Positions 1 through 6,838 of a stretch of 19,656 nucleotides of DNA are shown piece by piece. Below the pieces are notes generated by a model, which saw only the letters and a program-made list of their open reading frames with translations, was not told the DNA's origin and did no database searches. The position numbers and the translations under genes were made by a program. The stretch is from an uncultured Oscillospiraceae bacterium. Lineage in GTDB: Bacteria; Bacillota; Clostridia; Oscillospirales; Oscillospiraceae. Where the stretch lies: contig CAAELC010000036.1 in the NCBI GenBank assembly GCA_900756715.1, positions 1 through 19,656 on the forward strand, given 5' to 3'. The first letter of the stretch is position 1; each line of letters starts with the position of its first letter.

Positions 1-14
1 GTCTGCCTGATTTG

Positions 15-32
15 CCTGCCGCCGGCGGCAGG
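15..32. repeat. Perfect 18-bp GC-rich palindrome
   Basis: CCTGCCGCCGGCGGCAGG is its own reverse complement with no spacer. It lies about 90 bp upstream of the spoVAF-like start. No T-run follows it on either strand, so it does not look like an intrinsic terminator. It could be a binding site for a dimeric protein, part of an upstream gene end, or chance in GC-rich DNA. Confidence 0.4.
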
Positions 33-124
33 TATAAATTCCGGCGCCGTTTTCCATACTATGTGCAATGGCGGCGAAAAGGCCGATGCAGAAGGGCTTG
101 CCCGGCGGAAACGGAGGCGGCAGG

Positions 125-1522
125 ATGGAATTTGTTGAAAAATGCAGGATGCTGGATGCGCTTTTGGGCGTGGGACGCAGCTTTGACATGGTGGGCCGCG
201 ACCTGTGTGTGGGGGGACGGAGAGGACGGCTGTGGGTGGTGAACGGCTATGCCGAGGATGCGCTGCTGGAGCGGGCTGTGGAACGATTGCAGGCGGCGCC
301 GCCGCTGGAGCAGGGAAGCACGCCGGAGGAGCTGGTGGAGCGGTATGTCACCGTATGCGACGCATCGGTGTGCCGGGATAAAATGCAGGCGGTGACGGCG
401 GTGTTTTCCGGAAAGACGCTGCTGGTGGTGGATGGATTCCCGGGCGGCATTCTGATGGATGCCAAGCAGCTGCCCACCCGGTCGGTGCAGGAGCCGGACG
501 CCGGAAAGGTGCTGCGGGGCAGCCATGACGGCTTTGTAGAGAGCATCATGAAAAATGCCGCGCTGCTGCGCCGGCGGATTCGGGACCCGGCCCTGACGCT
601 GGAGCGGGTGCAGACGGGCGGGCGGTCCAGATGCGATGTGGCACTGTGCTATATGAAGGGGCAGGCGGACGAGGCGCTGCTGGAAAGACTGCGCCGGAAG
701 CTGGAGCAGATGCAGGTGCGTTCGGTATCCCTGGGGCAGGAGACGGTGGCTGAGGGCATTGCACCGCGCCAATGGTGGAACCCGTTTCCCAAGGTGCGCT
801 TCACGGAGCGGCCGGATGTGGCCACGGCGGCGGTGATGGAGGGCGATATTCTGCTGCTGGTGGATAACACCCCTGCGGTGATGCTGCTGCCGGTGTCGCT
901 GTTTCGATTTGCCGAGGAGATCAATGACTACTATTTCCCGCCGCTGGTAGGGACCTATCTGCGCATGATCCGGGTGGTGGTGCTGACGCTGAATGTAATC
1001 ATCACGCCGCTGTGGTATCTGCTGGTAACGGATGAGGCGGGGCTTTCCGGCGGCTGGGAATTTTTGCTGATCGAGGGAGAGTACGCCGTGCCCATATTGC
1101 TGCAGCTGTTGCTGGTGGAGCTGATTATTGATGTGCTGAAGCTGGCGTCGCTGAATACACCGGATGTGCTGGGCAACTCCTTCAGCATGCTGGGGGCGCT
1201 GATTCTGGGGGATTTTGCGGTGCAGTCCCGGTGGCTGGTGCCGGAGGTGCTGGTGTATATGGCCTTTGTGGCGGTAAGCAATTTTGCCCAGCACAGCTTT
1301 GAGATGGGCTATGCCTGCAAGCTGTGCCGCATGGGGCTGCTGGTGCTGTGCGGCCTGCTGCGGTGGTGGGGCTTTGGACTGGGCCTTGCGGGCATACTGG
1401 TGCTGTTGGCAACAGCCCGGCCCATTGGCGGCGGGGGCTACCTGTATCCCCTGATTCCCTTTGACGGCAGGGCTATGCGGGCGCTGCTGCTGCGGCACCC
1501 GGTCAACAGAAACAACACATAG
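125..1522 (+). CDS. spoVAF: Spore germination protein, GerA/SpoVAF family
   Basis: This 465-residue protein has the two-part layout of GerAA/SpoVAF proteins. A soluble N-terminal half (about 1-275) carries the RGSHDGFVES segment (131-140), matching the family's RG-x-x-(D/E)GF motif, and an EGDILLLVDNTPAV segment near 239. A C-terminal half has about five hydrophobic segments between residues 281 and 432. In Bacillus, SpoVAF sits in the spore inner membrane and helps amplify germination, probably as part of an ion channel. The VDNTPAVMLLP and VGTYLRMIR stretches resemble SpoVAF more than nutrient-receptor A subunits, but an orphan GerAA subunit is possible. I chose ATG 125 because GGAGG at 113-117 lies 7 nt upstream; an in-frame ATG at 68 lacks a ribosome site. 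The rest of a spoVA operon would lie left of the window. No sigma-G promoter is visible here. Confidence 0.8.
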   Translation: MEFVEKCRMLDALLGVGRSFDMVGRDLCVGGRRGRLWVVNGYAEDALLERAVERLQAAPPLEQGSTPEELVERYVTVCDASVCRDKMQAVTAVFSGKTLLVVDGFPGGILMDAKQLPTRSVQEPDAGKVLRGSHDGFVESIMKNAALLRRRIRDPALTLERVQTGGRSRCDVALCYMKGQADEALLERLRRKLEQMQVRSVSLGQETVAEGIAPRQWWNPFPKVRFTERPDVATAAVMEGDILLLVDNTPAVMLLPVSLFRFAEEINDYYFPPLVGTYLRMIRVVVLTLNVIITPLWYLLVTDEAGLSGGWEFLLIEGEYAVPILLQLLLVELIIDVLKLASLNTPDVLGNSFSMLGALILGDFAVQSRWLVPEVLVYMAFVAVSNFAQHSFEMGYACKLCRMGLLVLCGLLRWWGFGLGLAGILVLLATARPIGGGGYLYPLIPFDGRAMRALLLRHPVNRNNT

Positions 1523-1560
1523 CCCACACGGCCGCCGAGGCAGCGGAAAAAGTCAAAAAA

Positions 1561-1594
1561 CAAAGCCGTTTTGCTTGCCAGCAGAACGGCTTTG
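1561..1594 (-). terminator. Strong hairpin; terminator with its T-tract on the minus strand
   Basis: The arms 1561-1575 and 1580-1594 pair over 15 bp with one G-U wobble around a 4-nt loop (TGCC). On the + strand the hairpin is preceded by six A's (1555-1560) and followed only by a weak, interrupted T-rich stretch. Read on the minus strand, the same hairpin is followed by TTTTTTGACTTTTT, a textbook intrinsic terminator tail. It may work in both directions, ending spoVAF transcripts less efficiently and blocking antisense transcripts. No minus-strand gene in the window explains the better orientation. Confidence 0.7.
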
Positions 1595-1608
1595 TGCTAT
1601 ATTTAGTC

Positions 1609-1617
1609 TGTTATACT
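1609..1617 (+). promoter_or_regulatory. Extended -10 promoter upstream of the HAD phosphatase gene
   Basis: TGTTATACT fits the extended -10 pattern TG-n-TATAAT with one mismatch. No good -35 box lies 16-18 bp upstream; that space is the right arm of the hairpin at 1561-1594. Extended -10 promoters can work with a poor -35. Transcription would start near 1624, giving a leader of only about a dozen bases before the chosen start at 1637. Confidence 0.5.
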
Positions 1618-1636
1618 GTGTATCATGAGGTGGACG

Positions 1637-2437
1637 ATGGCAAGCTTACGGGAAAAGCGGCTTTTTCTGCTGGATATGGATGGCACCATCTATCTGGATG
1701 ACCGGCTGTTTGACGGAGTGCTTCCTTTTTTGCAGCATGTGAAGAACATCGGCGGGCGGTATCTGTTTCTGACCAACAACTCCTCCCGCGGCGTGGATGG
1801 CTACATTGAGAAAATGACCCGGCTGGGCATAGCCACCGGACGGGAGGACTATCTGACCTCGGTGGACGCCACTATCCGGTATTTGCAGACCCGGCAGTCC
1901 GGGAAAAAATGCTATGTATTCGGCACCCGCTCCTTCTATGACCAGCTTTTGCAGGCGGGCATTCCGGTGACGGACCGGGTGGAGGAGGATGTGGACATTC
2001 TTCTGTGCGGATTTGACCGGGAGCTGACCTTTCAGAAGCTGGAGGATGCGTGCATCCTGCTCAACCGGGGAGCGGAATTCATCGCCACCAATCCCGACTG
2101 GGTGTGCCCCACCTGGTATGGCAGCGTGCCGGACTGCGGCAGCGTGTGCCGGATGCTGACCACCGCCACCGGGCGCAGCCCCCACTTTATCGGAAAGCCA
2201 CAGCCGGATATGGTGTATCTGGCGCTGGAACAGACGGGCTTTCCGGCGGAGCAGGCCGTGATGATCGGTGACCGGCTGTATACGGATGTGGCCTGCGGCG
2301 TGAACGCAGGAATCGACACAGTGTTTGTCCTGTCCGGCGAAGGGACCGAGGCGGACATTGAGACATACGGCACCCATCCCACATGGACGCTTCCGGACAT
2401 CGGGGCGCTGGGACGAAAATTGGAGGAAACAGAATGA
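1637..2437 (+). CDS. HAD superfamily phosphatase, subclass IIA (NagD/p-nitrophenylphosphatase-like)
   Basis: This is a 266-residue cytoplasmic haloacid-dehalogenase phosphatase. All four HAD motifs are visible: motif I DMDGT with nucleophile D13 and D15; motif II LTNNSSR (45-51), typical of subclass IIA; motif III lysine K187 in GKPQPDMV; and motif IV GDRLYTD (211-217). Between motifs II and III lies the larger IIA cap domain. Such enzymes dephosphorylate small phosphate esters such as sugar phosphates, glycerol phosphates, phosphoglycolate or nucleotides; the sequence does not show which. GAGGTG at 1627-1632 favours ATG 1637; ATG 1625 is in frame but has no ribosome site and almost coincides with the predicted transcript start. 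The stop overlaps the next start (ATGA), so the gene is probably translationally coupled to the MFS transporter. Confidence 0.88.
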   Translation: MASLREKRLFLLDMDGTIYLDDRLFDGVLPFLQHVKNIGGRYLFLTNNSSRGVDGYIEKMTRLGIATGREDYLTSVDATIRYLQTRQSGKKCYVFGTRSFYDQLLQAGIPVTDRVEEDVDILLCGFDRELTFQKLEDACILLNRGAEFIATNPDWVCPTWYGSVPDCGSVCRMLTTATGRSPHFIGKPQPDMVYLALEQTGFPAEQAVMIGDRLYTDVACGVNAGIDTVFVLSGEGTEADIETYGTHPTWTLPDIGALGRKLEETE

Positions 2438-4017
2438 AACTGAACTACAAACGGACAATTCTGGTGGGCTTTGCCTTTTTCCTGATTCAGGCCTTCTGGC
2501 AGGCGTATGATACCACCATTCCCCTGATTCTGACCAACAAATTCGGCATGTCTCAGGGCTGGTCGGGCGTTATTATGGCGCTGGACAACATTCTGGCCCT
2601 GTTCCTGCTGCCACTGTTCGGCGCAATTTCCGACCGCTGCACCAGCCGTCACGGCCGCCGCACCCCGTTTATCGTGGTGGGCACTACCATTGCGGCGGTG
2701 GCGTTGGTGGCGCTGAGCTTTGTGGATCTGGCCCAGCTGCACAATCTGGACAAGGTGTCCTCCATTGACGATCCCGCAGCGCTGATGACGATTTACGAGG
2801 CGGAGGAAAATGAGACGCTGCTGACGCCGGACGGCGCGAAATTTGTGCTCTCTGAACGCTTTACGGCGGAGGAGTTTTCCACCATACGCAGTCAGGTGGA
2901 AACAGACGGGAAGACCTTGACCAACCCGGACTACACCAACTATGTGGTGCCTGCCCGGCAGGCTTATGCATGGGGCACGACCCAGAGCCATCCCACCACA
3001 CTGATGTTTTTTGTGTTGCTGCTGCTGGTGGTGCTGGTGAGTATGGCCACCTTCCGCTCGCCTGCGGTGGCGCTGATGCCGGATGTAACGCTGAAGCCCC
3101 TGCGCAGCAAGGGAAACGCTGTAATCAACCTGATGGGTTCGGCCGGCGGTATTCTGGTATTGGTGCTGGGCATGGTATTTGCCACGGCGTCGGTGCGCAA
3201 CTCGCTGATGAGCTACACCGGGTATTTTGCGGTCATTGCTGCCATCATGCTGCTGTCGCTGATTGTTTTCATGACCTGTGTCCATGAGCCTGAATGGGCG
3301 GCTCAAATGCAGGAGGACGCCATTCGCTGCGGCATCGAAGAAAAGCCGGAGGAAACGGAGGGGGAGATTGCCGATGCGGTGTCTGCCCCGCAGAAGGGAC
3401 ACAGGCTTTCGGGCGGGGAAGTGAAGTCCATGGTTTTCCTGCTGCTTTCTATTGTGCTGTGGTTCTTTGGCTATAATGCCGTGACCAGCAAATATTCCGT
3501 ATATGCCAGCAACATTTTGCACAAGGACTATAATCTGACGCTGATTATTGCTCAGGCCGCTGCGATTATCTCCTATCTGCCGGTTGGCTTCATTGCCTCC
3601 AAGGTGGGGCGGAGAAAGACCATCATGGCGGGCGTTGTGATGCTGACCACCGCCTTCGGCGTGGCGGCCTTTATGGGGGACAGCAGCCCCACGCTGCTGA
3701 TGAACGCCATGTTCGCGCTGGCGGGTATCGCGTGGGCCACCATCAATGTCAACTCCTTCCCCATGGTGGTGGAGATGTGCTCGGAACAGGATGTGGGCAA
3801 ATACACGGGGCTTTACTACACTGCCTCCATGGCGGCGCAGGTGGCCACGCCTATGCTGTCGGGCCTGCTGATGGATAAGCTGGGGATGAAGGTGCTGTTC
3901 CCCTATGCTGCGTGCTTTACGACGCTGGCTTTTGTAACCATGTATTTTGTCCGCCATGGCGACAGTCGCCCCGAGGCAAAACGAGGGCTGGACGCGCTGG
4001 AGGATATGGACGATTGA
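2434..4017 (+). CDS. Major facilitator superfamily transporter, sugar-porter-like, with a loop insert
   Basis: This 527-residue integral membrane protein has roughly twelve hydrophobic segments in two halves. The loop after helix 2 has the MFS signature region GAISDRCTSRHGRRTPF (63-79), which resembles SLC45/GPH-type sugar carriers. A second copy, VGRRKTIM, follows in the C-terminal half. Two hydrophilic stretches stand out. One is about 70 residues (about 98-167) between helices 3 and 4, predicted to face outward. The other is an acidic central loop (about 294-346) of the kind that joins MFS halves. ATG 2434 overlaps the phosphatase stop, with GGAGG at 2422-2426 placed 7 nt upstream. The substrate is unknown. 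Coupling to a phosphatase and a downstream phosphodiesterase suggests a sugar, polyol or glycerophospho-compound, which is inference only. Confidence 0.85.
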   Translation: MKLNYKRTILVGFAFFLIQAFWQAYDTTIPLILTNKFGMSQGWSGVIMALDNILALFLLPLFGAISDRCTSRHGRRTPFIVVGTTIAAVALVALSFVDLAQLHNLDKVSSIDDPAALMTIYEAEENETLLTPDGAKFVLSERFTAEEFSTIRSQVETDGKTLTNPDYTNYVVPARQAYAWGTTQSHPTTLMFFVLLLLVVLVSMATFRSPAVALMPDVTLKPLRSKGNAVINLMGSAGGILVLVLGMVFATASVRNSLMSYTGYFAVIAAIMLLSLIVFMTCVHEPEWAAQMQEDAIRCGIEEKPEETEGEIADAVSAPQKGHRLSGGEVKSMVFLLLSIVLWFFGYNAVTSKYSVYASNILHKDYNLTLIIAQAAAIISYLPVGFIASKVGRRKTIMAGVVMLTTAFGVAAFMGDSSPTLLMNAMFALAGIAWATINVNSFPMVVEMCSEQDVGKYTGLYYTASMAAQVATPMLSGLLMDKLGMKVLFPYAACFTTLAFVTMYFVRHGDSRPEAKRGLDALEDMDD

Positions 4018-4048
4018 GAACTTGCTTGAGAAAAAGAGGTGATGCACC

Positions 4049-4885
4049 ATGCTGGCCGTTTTGTTGGTGGTACTGATTGCGGTGGCGCTGGGAGAGCTGT
4101 TGTCGCTGCTGCTTCTGTGCCGCAGGGGACATTCCTACTGGAAGTATCTGCGGGACAACCGCTATGCACACCGGGGGTATCACGACAAGCCCCGGATTCC
4201 GGAAAATTCGCTGGCGGCCTTTCGGCGGGCCATCGAGTGCGGCTTCGGCTGCGAGCTGGATGTACATCTGATGAAGGACGGGCATCTGGCGGTGATTCAT
4301 GACGCCAGCTTGAAGCGCACTGCCGGGGCAGATGTGCTGGTGGAGGATCTGACGGCAGAGGAACTGGCGCAGTACCGGCTGGAGGGGACGGAGGAGCACA
4401 TTCCGCTGCTGGAGGAGGTGCTGCCGCTGTTCGAAAGGAGCCGTCTGCCGCTGGTTATTGAGCTGAAGGCAGAACGCGGCAACCACAACGCGCTGACAGA
4501 GGCTACCTGCCGGATGGTGGATGACTACAGGGTGCTGTACTGCATGGAGTCCTTTGACCCCCGGTGCCTGCGGTGGCTGAAAAAGAATCGGCCGGACATC
4601 GTGCGGGGCCAGCTGTCGGAACAATTTCTGCGGCATGGCGACGGCGGAAAAATGCCCGGGATTGTGCTGTGGGCGCTGGGAAACCTGCTGACCAACTGCC
4701 TGACAAAGCCGGACTTTATTGCGTATCGGTTTTCAGACCGGAATAATTTTGCCCTGAACTGGTGCAGACGGTTTTATAAGGTGCAGGAAGTGAACTGGAC
4801 CATCAAAAACAAAGAGGACATGCGCGCGGCGGAGCAGGCCGGAAATCTGGTGATTTTCGAGGGCTTTGACCCGCGGGAGGAGTAA
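4049..4885 (+). CDS. Membrane-anchored glycerophosphodiester phosphodiesterase
   Basis: This 278-residue protein has one N-terminal hydrophobic segment (about 1-23) followed by a GDPD domain. Diagnostic residues are HRG (41-43), PENSLAAF (51-58, with metal-ligand E52), ELD (69-71) and HD (84-85). The later VIELK segment fits the TIM-barrel core. The family hydrolyses glycerophosphodiesters to glycerol 3-phosphate and an alcohol. Basic residues just after the hydrophobic segment (CRRGHSYWKYLR) suggest, by the positive-inside rule, a cytoplasmic catalytic domain on a membrane anchor. GAGGTG at 4036-4041 lies 7 nt before ATG 4049. The gene follows the MFS gene by 31 nt and precedes rsmD by 2 nt, so it may link the metabolic genes to the housekeeping ones in one transcript. 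Confidence 0.88.
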   Translation: MLAVLLVVLIAVALGELLSLLLLCRRGHSYWKYLRDNRYAHRGYHDKPRIPENSLAAFRRAIECGFGCELDVHLMKDGHLAVIHDASLKRTAGADVLVEDLTAEELAQYRLEGTEEHIPLLEEVLPLFERSRLPLVIELKAERGNHNALTEATCRMVDDYRVLYCMESFDPRCLRWLKKNRPDIVRGQLSEQFLRHGDGGKMPGIVLWALGNLLTNCLTKPDFIAYRFSDRNNFALNWCRRFYKVQEVNWTIKNKEDMRAAEQAGNLVIFEGFDPREE

Positions 4886-4887
4886 GA

Positions 4888-5439
4888 ATGCGAGTGATTA
4901 CGGGGTCGGCCAGAGGCCGCCGGCTGAAAGAATTGCAGGGGATGGATACCCGCCCTACCACCGACAAGGTGAAGGAGAGTTTGTTTTCCATCGTTCAGTT
5001 TGATATTGAAGGGCGGCGGGTGCTGGACCTGTTCGCCGGTACCGGCCAGTTGGGAATTGAGGCGCTGAGCCGTGGCGCGGAGCAGGCGGTGTTTGTGGAG
5101 CGGCGCAGCGATGCCGTGCAGCTGGTGCGGGAGAATCTGGAGCTGTGCAGGCTGCAGGACCGGGCCCATGTGGTCAGCGGCGACGCCATGAATTATTTGA
5201 AAAGCGGGGAAAGGTTTGACCTGATCTTTCTTGACCCGCCCTATGCCTCGGGGCTTTTGCAGCAGGCGCTGGAACAGATTGCAAAGTTTGACATTTGCCG
5301 CGAACATGGTATAATTGTTGCCGAAAGTGCCGCAGATCAGGCGCTGCCTGTGCTCCCGGCCCCCTATTGCCTGTATCGGGAGTACCGATACGGCAAGATC
5401 AAGCTTACGGTGTACCACCGGAAAGGAAACGAGGAATAA
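4888..5439 (+). CDS. rsmD: 16S rRNA (guanine966-N2)-methyltransferase RsmD
   Basis: This 183-residue Rossmann-fold methyltransferase is close to the usual RsmD length. It starts with the family-typical MRVITGSARGRRL and TRPTTDKVKESLF. The SAM-binding motif is LDLFAGTG (46-53) and the catalytic motif is DPPY (116-119), typical of exocyclic amino methyltransferases. It modifies G966 of 16S rRNA during 30S assembly. The start is set by GGGAGGAG at 4875-4882, just before ATG 4888. The gene follows GDPD almost without a gap. The coaD gene follows 5 nt later, and rsmD-coaD is a very common bacterial pair. Confidence 0.95.
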   Translation: MRVITGSARGRRLKELQGMDTRPTTDKVKESLFSIVQFDIEGRRVLDLFAGTGQLGIEALSRGAEQAVFVERRSDAVQLVRENLELCRLQDRAHVVSGDAMNYLKSGERFDLIFLDPPYASGLLQQALEQIAKFDICREHGIIVAESAADQALPVLPAPYCLYREYRYGKIKLTVYHRKGNEE

Positions 5440-5444
5440 CCCCC

Positions 5445-5924
5445 ATGAAAATTGCCATCTATCCCGGCAGCTTTGACCCCATTACGCTGGGACATCTGGA
5501 TATTATTCGGCGGGCCGCCGCATGCTTTGACAAGGTGTATGTGTGCGTGACCTATAACTGCGAGAAGAAAAACCCCATGTTCCAACCGGAAAAGCGGCTG
5601 GAAATGGTGCGCGAGTCGGTGCGGGAGCTGCCCAATGTGGAGGCGGAGTCCTATTGCGGCCTGCTGGCTGACTATGCGCGGAAAAAACAGGCACAGGTGC
5701 TGGTCAAGGGCATTCGCAATGCCACGGATTTTGACATGGAGTACCAGATGGCGGCCATCAATAAGGGCTTGTGGCCGCAGCTGGAGACGGTATTCCTTCC
5801 GGCCAGCGCCCCCTATCAGCACTTCAGCTCTACCATGGTGCGGGAAATGATCCGCTATGGGCAGGACATGACCCGGTATGTACCCGCCCCGGTGGTGGAG
5901 GAACTGAATAAACGGGATGATTGA
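5445..5924 (+). CDS. coaD: Pantetheine-phosphate adenylyltransferase
   Basis: This 159-residue cytoplasmic enzyme, of standard length, catalyses the fourth step of coenzyme A synthesis: 4'-phosphopantetheine plus ATP to dephospho-CoA plus pyrophosphate. The nucleotidyltransferase signature is TLGH (14-17), within IAIYPGSFDPITLGHLDI. The LVKGIRNATDFDMEYQMA stretch and the SSTMVRE ATP-binding motif near the C-terminus are also characteristic. ATG 5445 has GAGG at 5431-5434, a rather long 10-nt spacing. The reading frame stays open far upstream inside rsmD, but the conserved MKIAIYPGSFDP start settles the choice. Confidence 0.96.
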   Translation: MKIAIYPGSFDPITLGHLDIIRRAAACFDKVYVCVTYNCEKKNPMFQPEKRLEMVRESVRELPNVEAESYCGLLADYARKKQAQVLVKGIRNATDFDMEYQMAAINKGLWPQLETVFLPASAPYQHFSSTMVREMIRYGQDMTRYVPAPVVEELNKRDD

Positions 5925-5948
5925 ATCAGAGAAAGGAAGGCATGACAA

Positions 5949-6473
5949 ATGGAAGAAAAAGATGTGCAGCGACTGCTGGATATGCTGTATGGCATGATCG
6001 ACGAGGCGAAAAATGCGGCTTTCAGCTCTGATAAGTGCGTGATCAGCCGGGACGAGGCACTTGACCTGCTGGAGGAGATTCGCAGCAAGCTGCCGCTGGA
6101 GATGAAAAAGGCACAGGAACTGATCCGGGCCCGGGATGAGTATGTGGCCTCCGCCAAAAAAGAGGTGGAGAAAATGCTCCGTCAGGCAGAACTGGATGCC
6201 AAGACCATCGTGTCTGAAAGCGAGACGCTGCAGCGCGCCCGCCAGAAGGCGGCGGAAATCATCCGCCGGGCCGAGGAGCGCTCCAATGAGCTGTATAAGG
6301 TGGCCAACACCTACACCGAGGATGCGCTGCGCCGGACGGAGGAAGCAATTCAGATGGCGCTGGATGAGGTGCATGAATCCCGCACCCGGTTCCGTGCCGC
6401 CTCCAACGAGCAGATGCAGCAGATTCGCAGCGGTGCAAAGCCGGCGGCAGAGGAAGCAAAACCGGAAGAATAA
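5949..6473 (+). CDS. Uncharacterised coiled-coil protein (DivIVA- or F0-b-subunit-like in appearance)
   Basis: I do not recognise a named family. The 174-residue protein has no signal peptide or membrane segment. A short N-terminal part (about 1-30) leads into a long, charged, heptad-like helical region from about 48 to 155, rich in Glu, Arg, Lys and Ala and with few helix breakers. The tail is Ala/Glu/Lys-rich. Such sequences are often auto-labelled ATPase or ATP synthase subunit b only because they are coiled coils; no nucleotide-binding motif is visible. Length and composition would also suit a DivIVA/GpsB-like scaffold, but I do not see a clear DivIVA N-terminal lipid-binding motif. AGGAAGG at 5934-5940 lies 8 nt before ATG 5949. 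It is the last gene before a strong terminator, 24 nt after coaD and a few hundred bases before the division cluster. Confidence 0.75.
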   Translation: MEEKDVQRLLDMLYGMIDEAKNAAFSSDKCVISRDEALDLLEEIRSKLPLEMKKAQELIRARDEYVASAKKEVEKMLRQAELDAKTIVSESETLQRARQKAAEIIRRAEERSNELYKVANTYTEDALRRTEEAIQMALDEVHESRTRFRAASNEQMQQIRSGAKPAAEEAKPEE

Positions 6474-6567
6474 CAAAAGAAATTGCAACAATTTTGTAGG
6501 ATTGCACAATAATCTGTCGAGGGAAGCAGAACTCAGCCCGGCAAGACGGAACATCTTGTGGATAATG

Positions 6568-6606
6568 AACCAGCCCATACCATATATGGTATGGGCTGGT
6601 TTTTTT
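6568..6606 (+). terminator. Intrinsic (Rho-independent) terminator
   Basis: Positions 6568-6601 form a perfect 34-nt palindrome, giving a long uninterrupted stem with a minimal loop around 6584/6585. A run of seven T's (6600-6606) follows on the + strand. The minus-strand side has no T-run, so it acts on + transcripts. It closes the rsmD-coaD-coiled-coil transcript and insulates the dcw promoter. Confidence 0.93.
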
Positions 6607-6706
6607 CATCTGTCTTTAATGAAACGGATGTTTTATTTGCAACAAAAAACCGGCAGAAAATGGAAATCCGGCAGGAAAGACACACAATTCTGGTAAAAAA
6701 ATCAGC

Positions 6707-6735
6707 TTGCAATCGGTTTGAAAATCTTATATACT
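6707..6735 (+). promoter_or_regulatory. Housekeeping sigma promoter of the dcw cluster (mraZ promoter)
   Basis: TTGCAA (6707-6712) and TATACT (6730-6735) are separated by exactly 17 bp. An AT-rich stretch lies upstream. The predicted start is near 6742, giving a leader of about 97 nt before mraZ. It lies in the first non-coding stretch after the terminator, where a dcw promoter is expected. Confidence 0.82.
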
Positions 6736-6746
6736 GTCCCTATAGG

Positions 6747-6762
6747 TGGGGAAGTATGGGGA
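6747..6762 (+). promoter_or_regulatory. Putative MraZ operator: two TGGGGA direct repeats, 10-bp period
   Basis: TGGGGA occurs at 6747-6752 and 6757-6762, one helical turn apart, starting about 5 bp after the predicted transcription start. MraZ, encoded immediately downstream, is known in other bacteria to repress its own operon by binding TGGG-type direct repeats with this spacing next to the mraZ promoter. Sequence and position both match; binding here is inferred. No exact third repeat is visible. Confidence 0.65.
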
Positions 6763-6838
6763 CTGTACCCATGTTTGTGGTGGCAAAACCCATATTCCTG
6801 CCTGTAAAGACCAGCCAGACCCGAAGGAGGTGACAGGG

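Larger units (their letters stand above)
6474..6838. other. 365-bp intergenic control region between the coaD operon and mraZ
   Basis: No protein-coding gene is convincing here. From left to right it holds an unassigned stretch (6474-6567) with a weak promoter-like pair (TTGCAA 6483-6488, ACAATA 6506-6511) and a small CAAGA/TCTTG stem (6542-6558), then the intrinsic terminator (6568-6606). An AT-rich spacer (6607-6706) follows, containing two copies of CCGGCAG-(A/G)AAA (6650 and 6668). It ends with the mraZ promoter, putative MraZ repeats and a leader of about 97 nt. I see no known riboswitch or T-box. Confidence 0.7.

Noticed and set aside
1..138. Open + frame entering from the left edge and ending at TGA 136-138, overlapping the spoVAF-like start
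   Set aside because: Its peptide (ending RRKRRRQDGIC) resembles no family I can name, and it is too short to separate from chance. It might be the end of an upstream gene, but I cannot support that.
59..1498. Minus-strand open frame covering the spoVAF-like gene
   Set aside because: His/Gln-rich shadow without motifs; the + strand protein has clear GerA-family features.
2032..4050. Very long minus-strand open frame opposite the HAD, MFS and GDPD genes
   Set aside because: The translation is rich in His, Gln and Arg, as expected from the mirror of GC-rich coding DNA. It has no domain and overlaps three well-supported genes.
6746..6838. N-terminal extension of MraZ from an upstream GTG
   Set aside because: It has no ribosome site, overlaps the putative operator, and adds residues not seen in the family. 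The perfect SD before 6839 decides the start.
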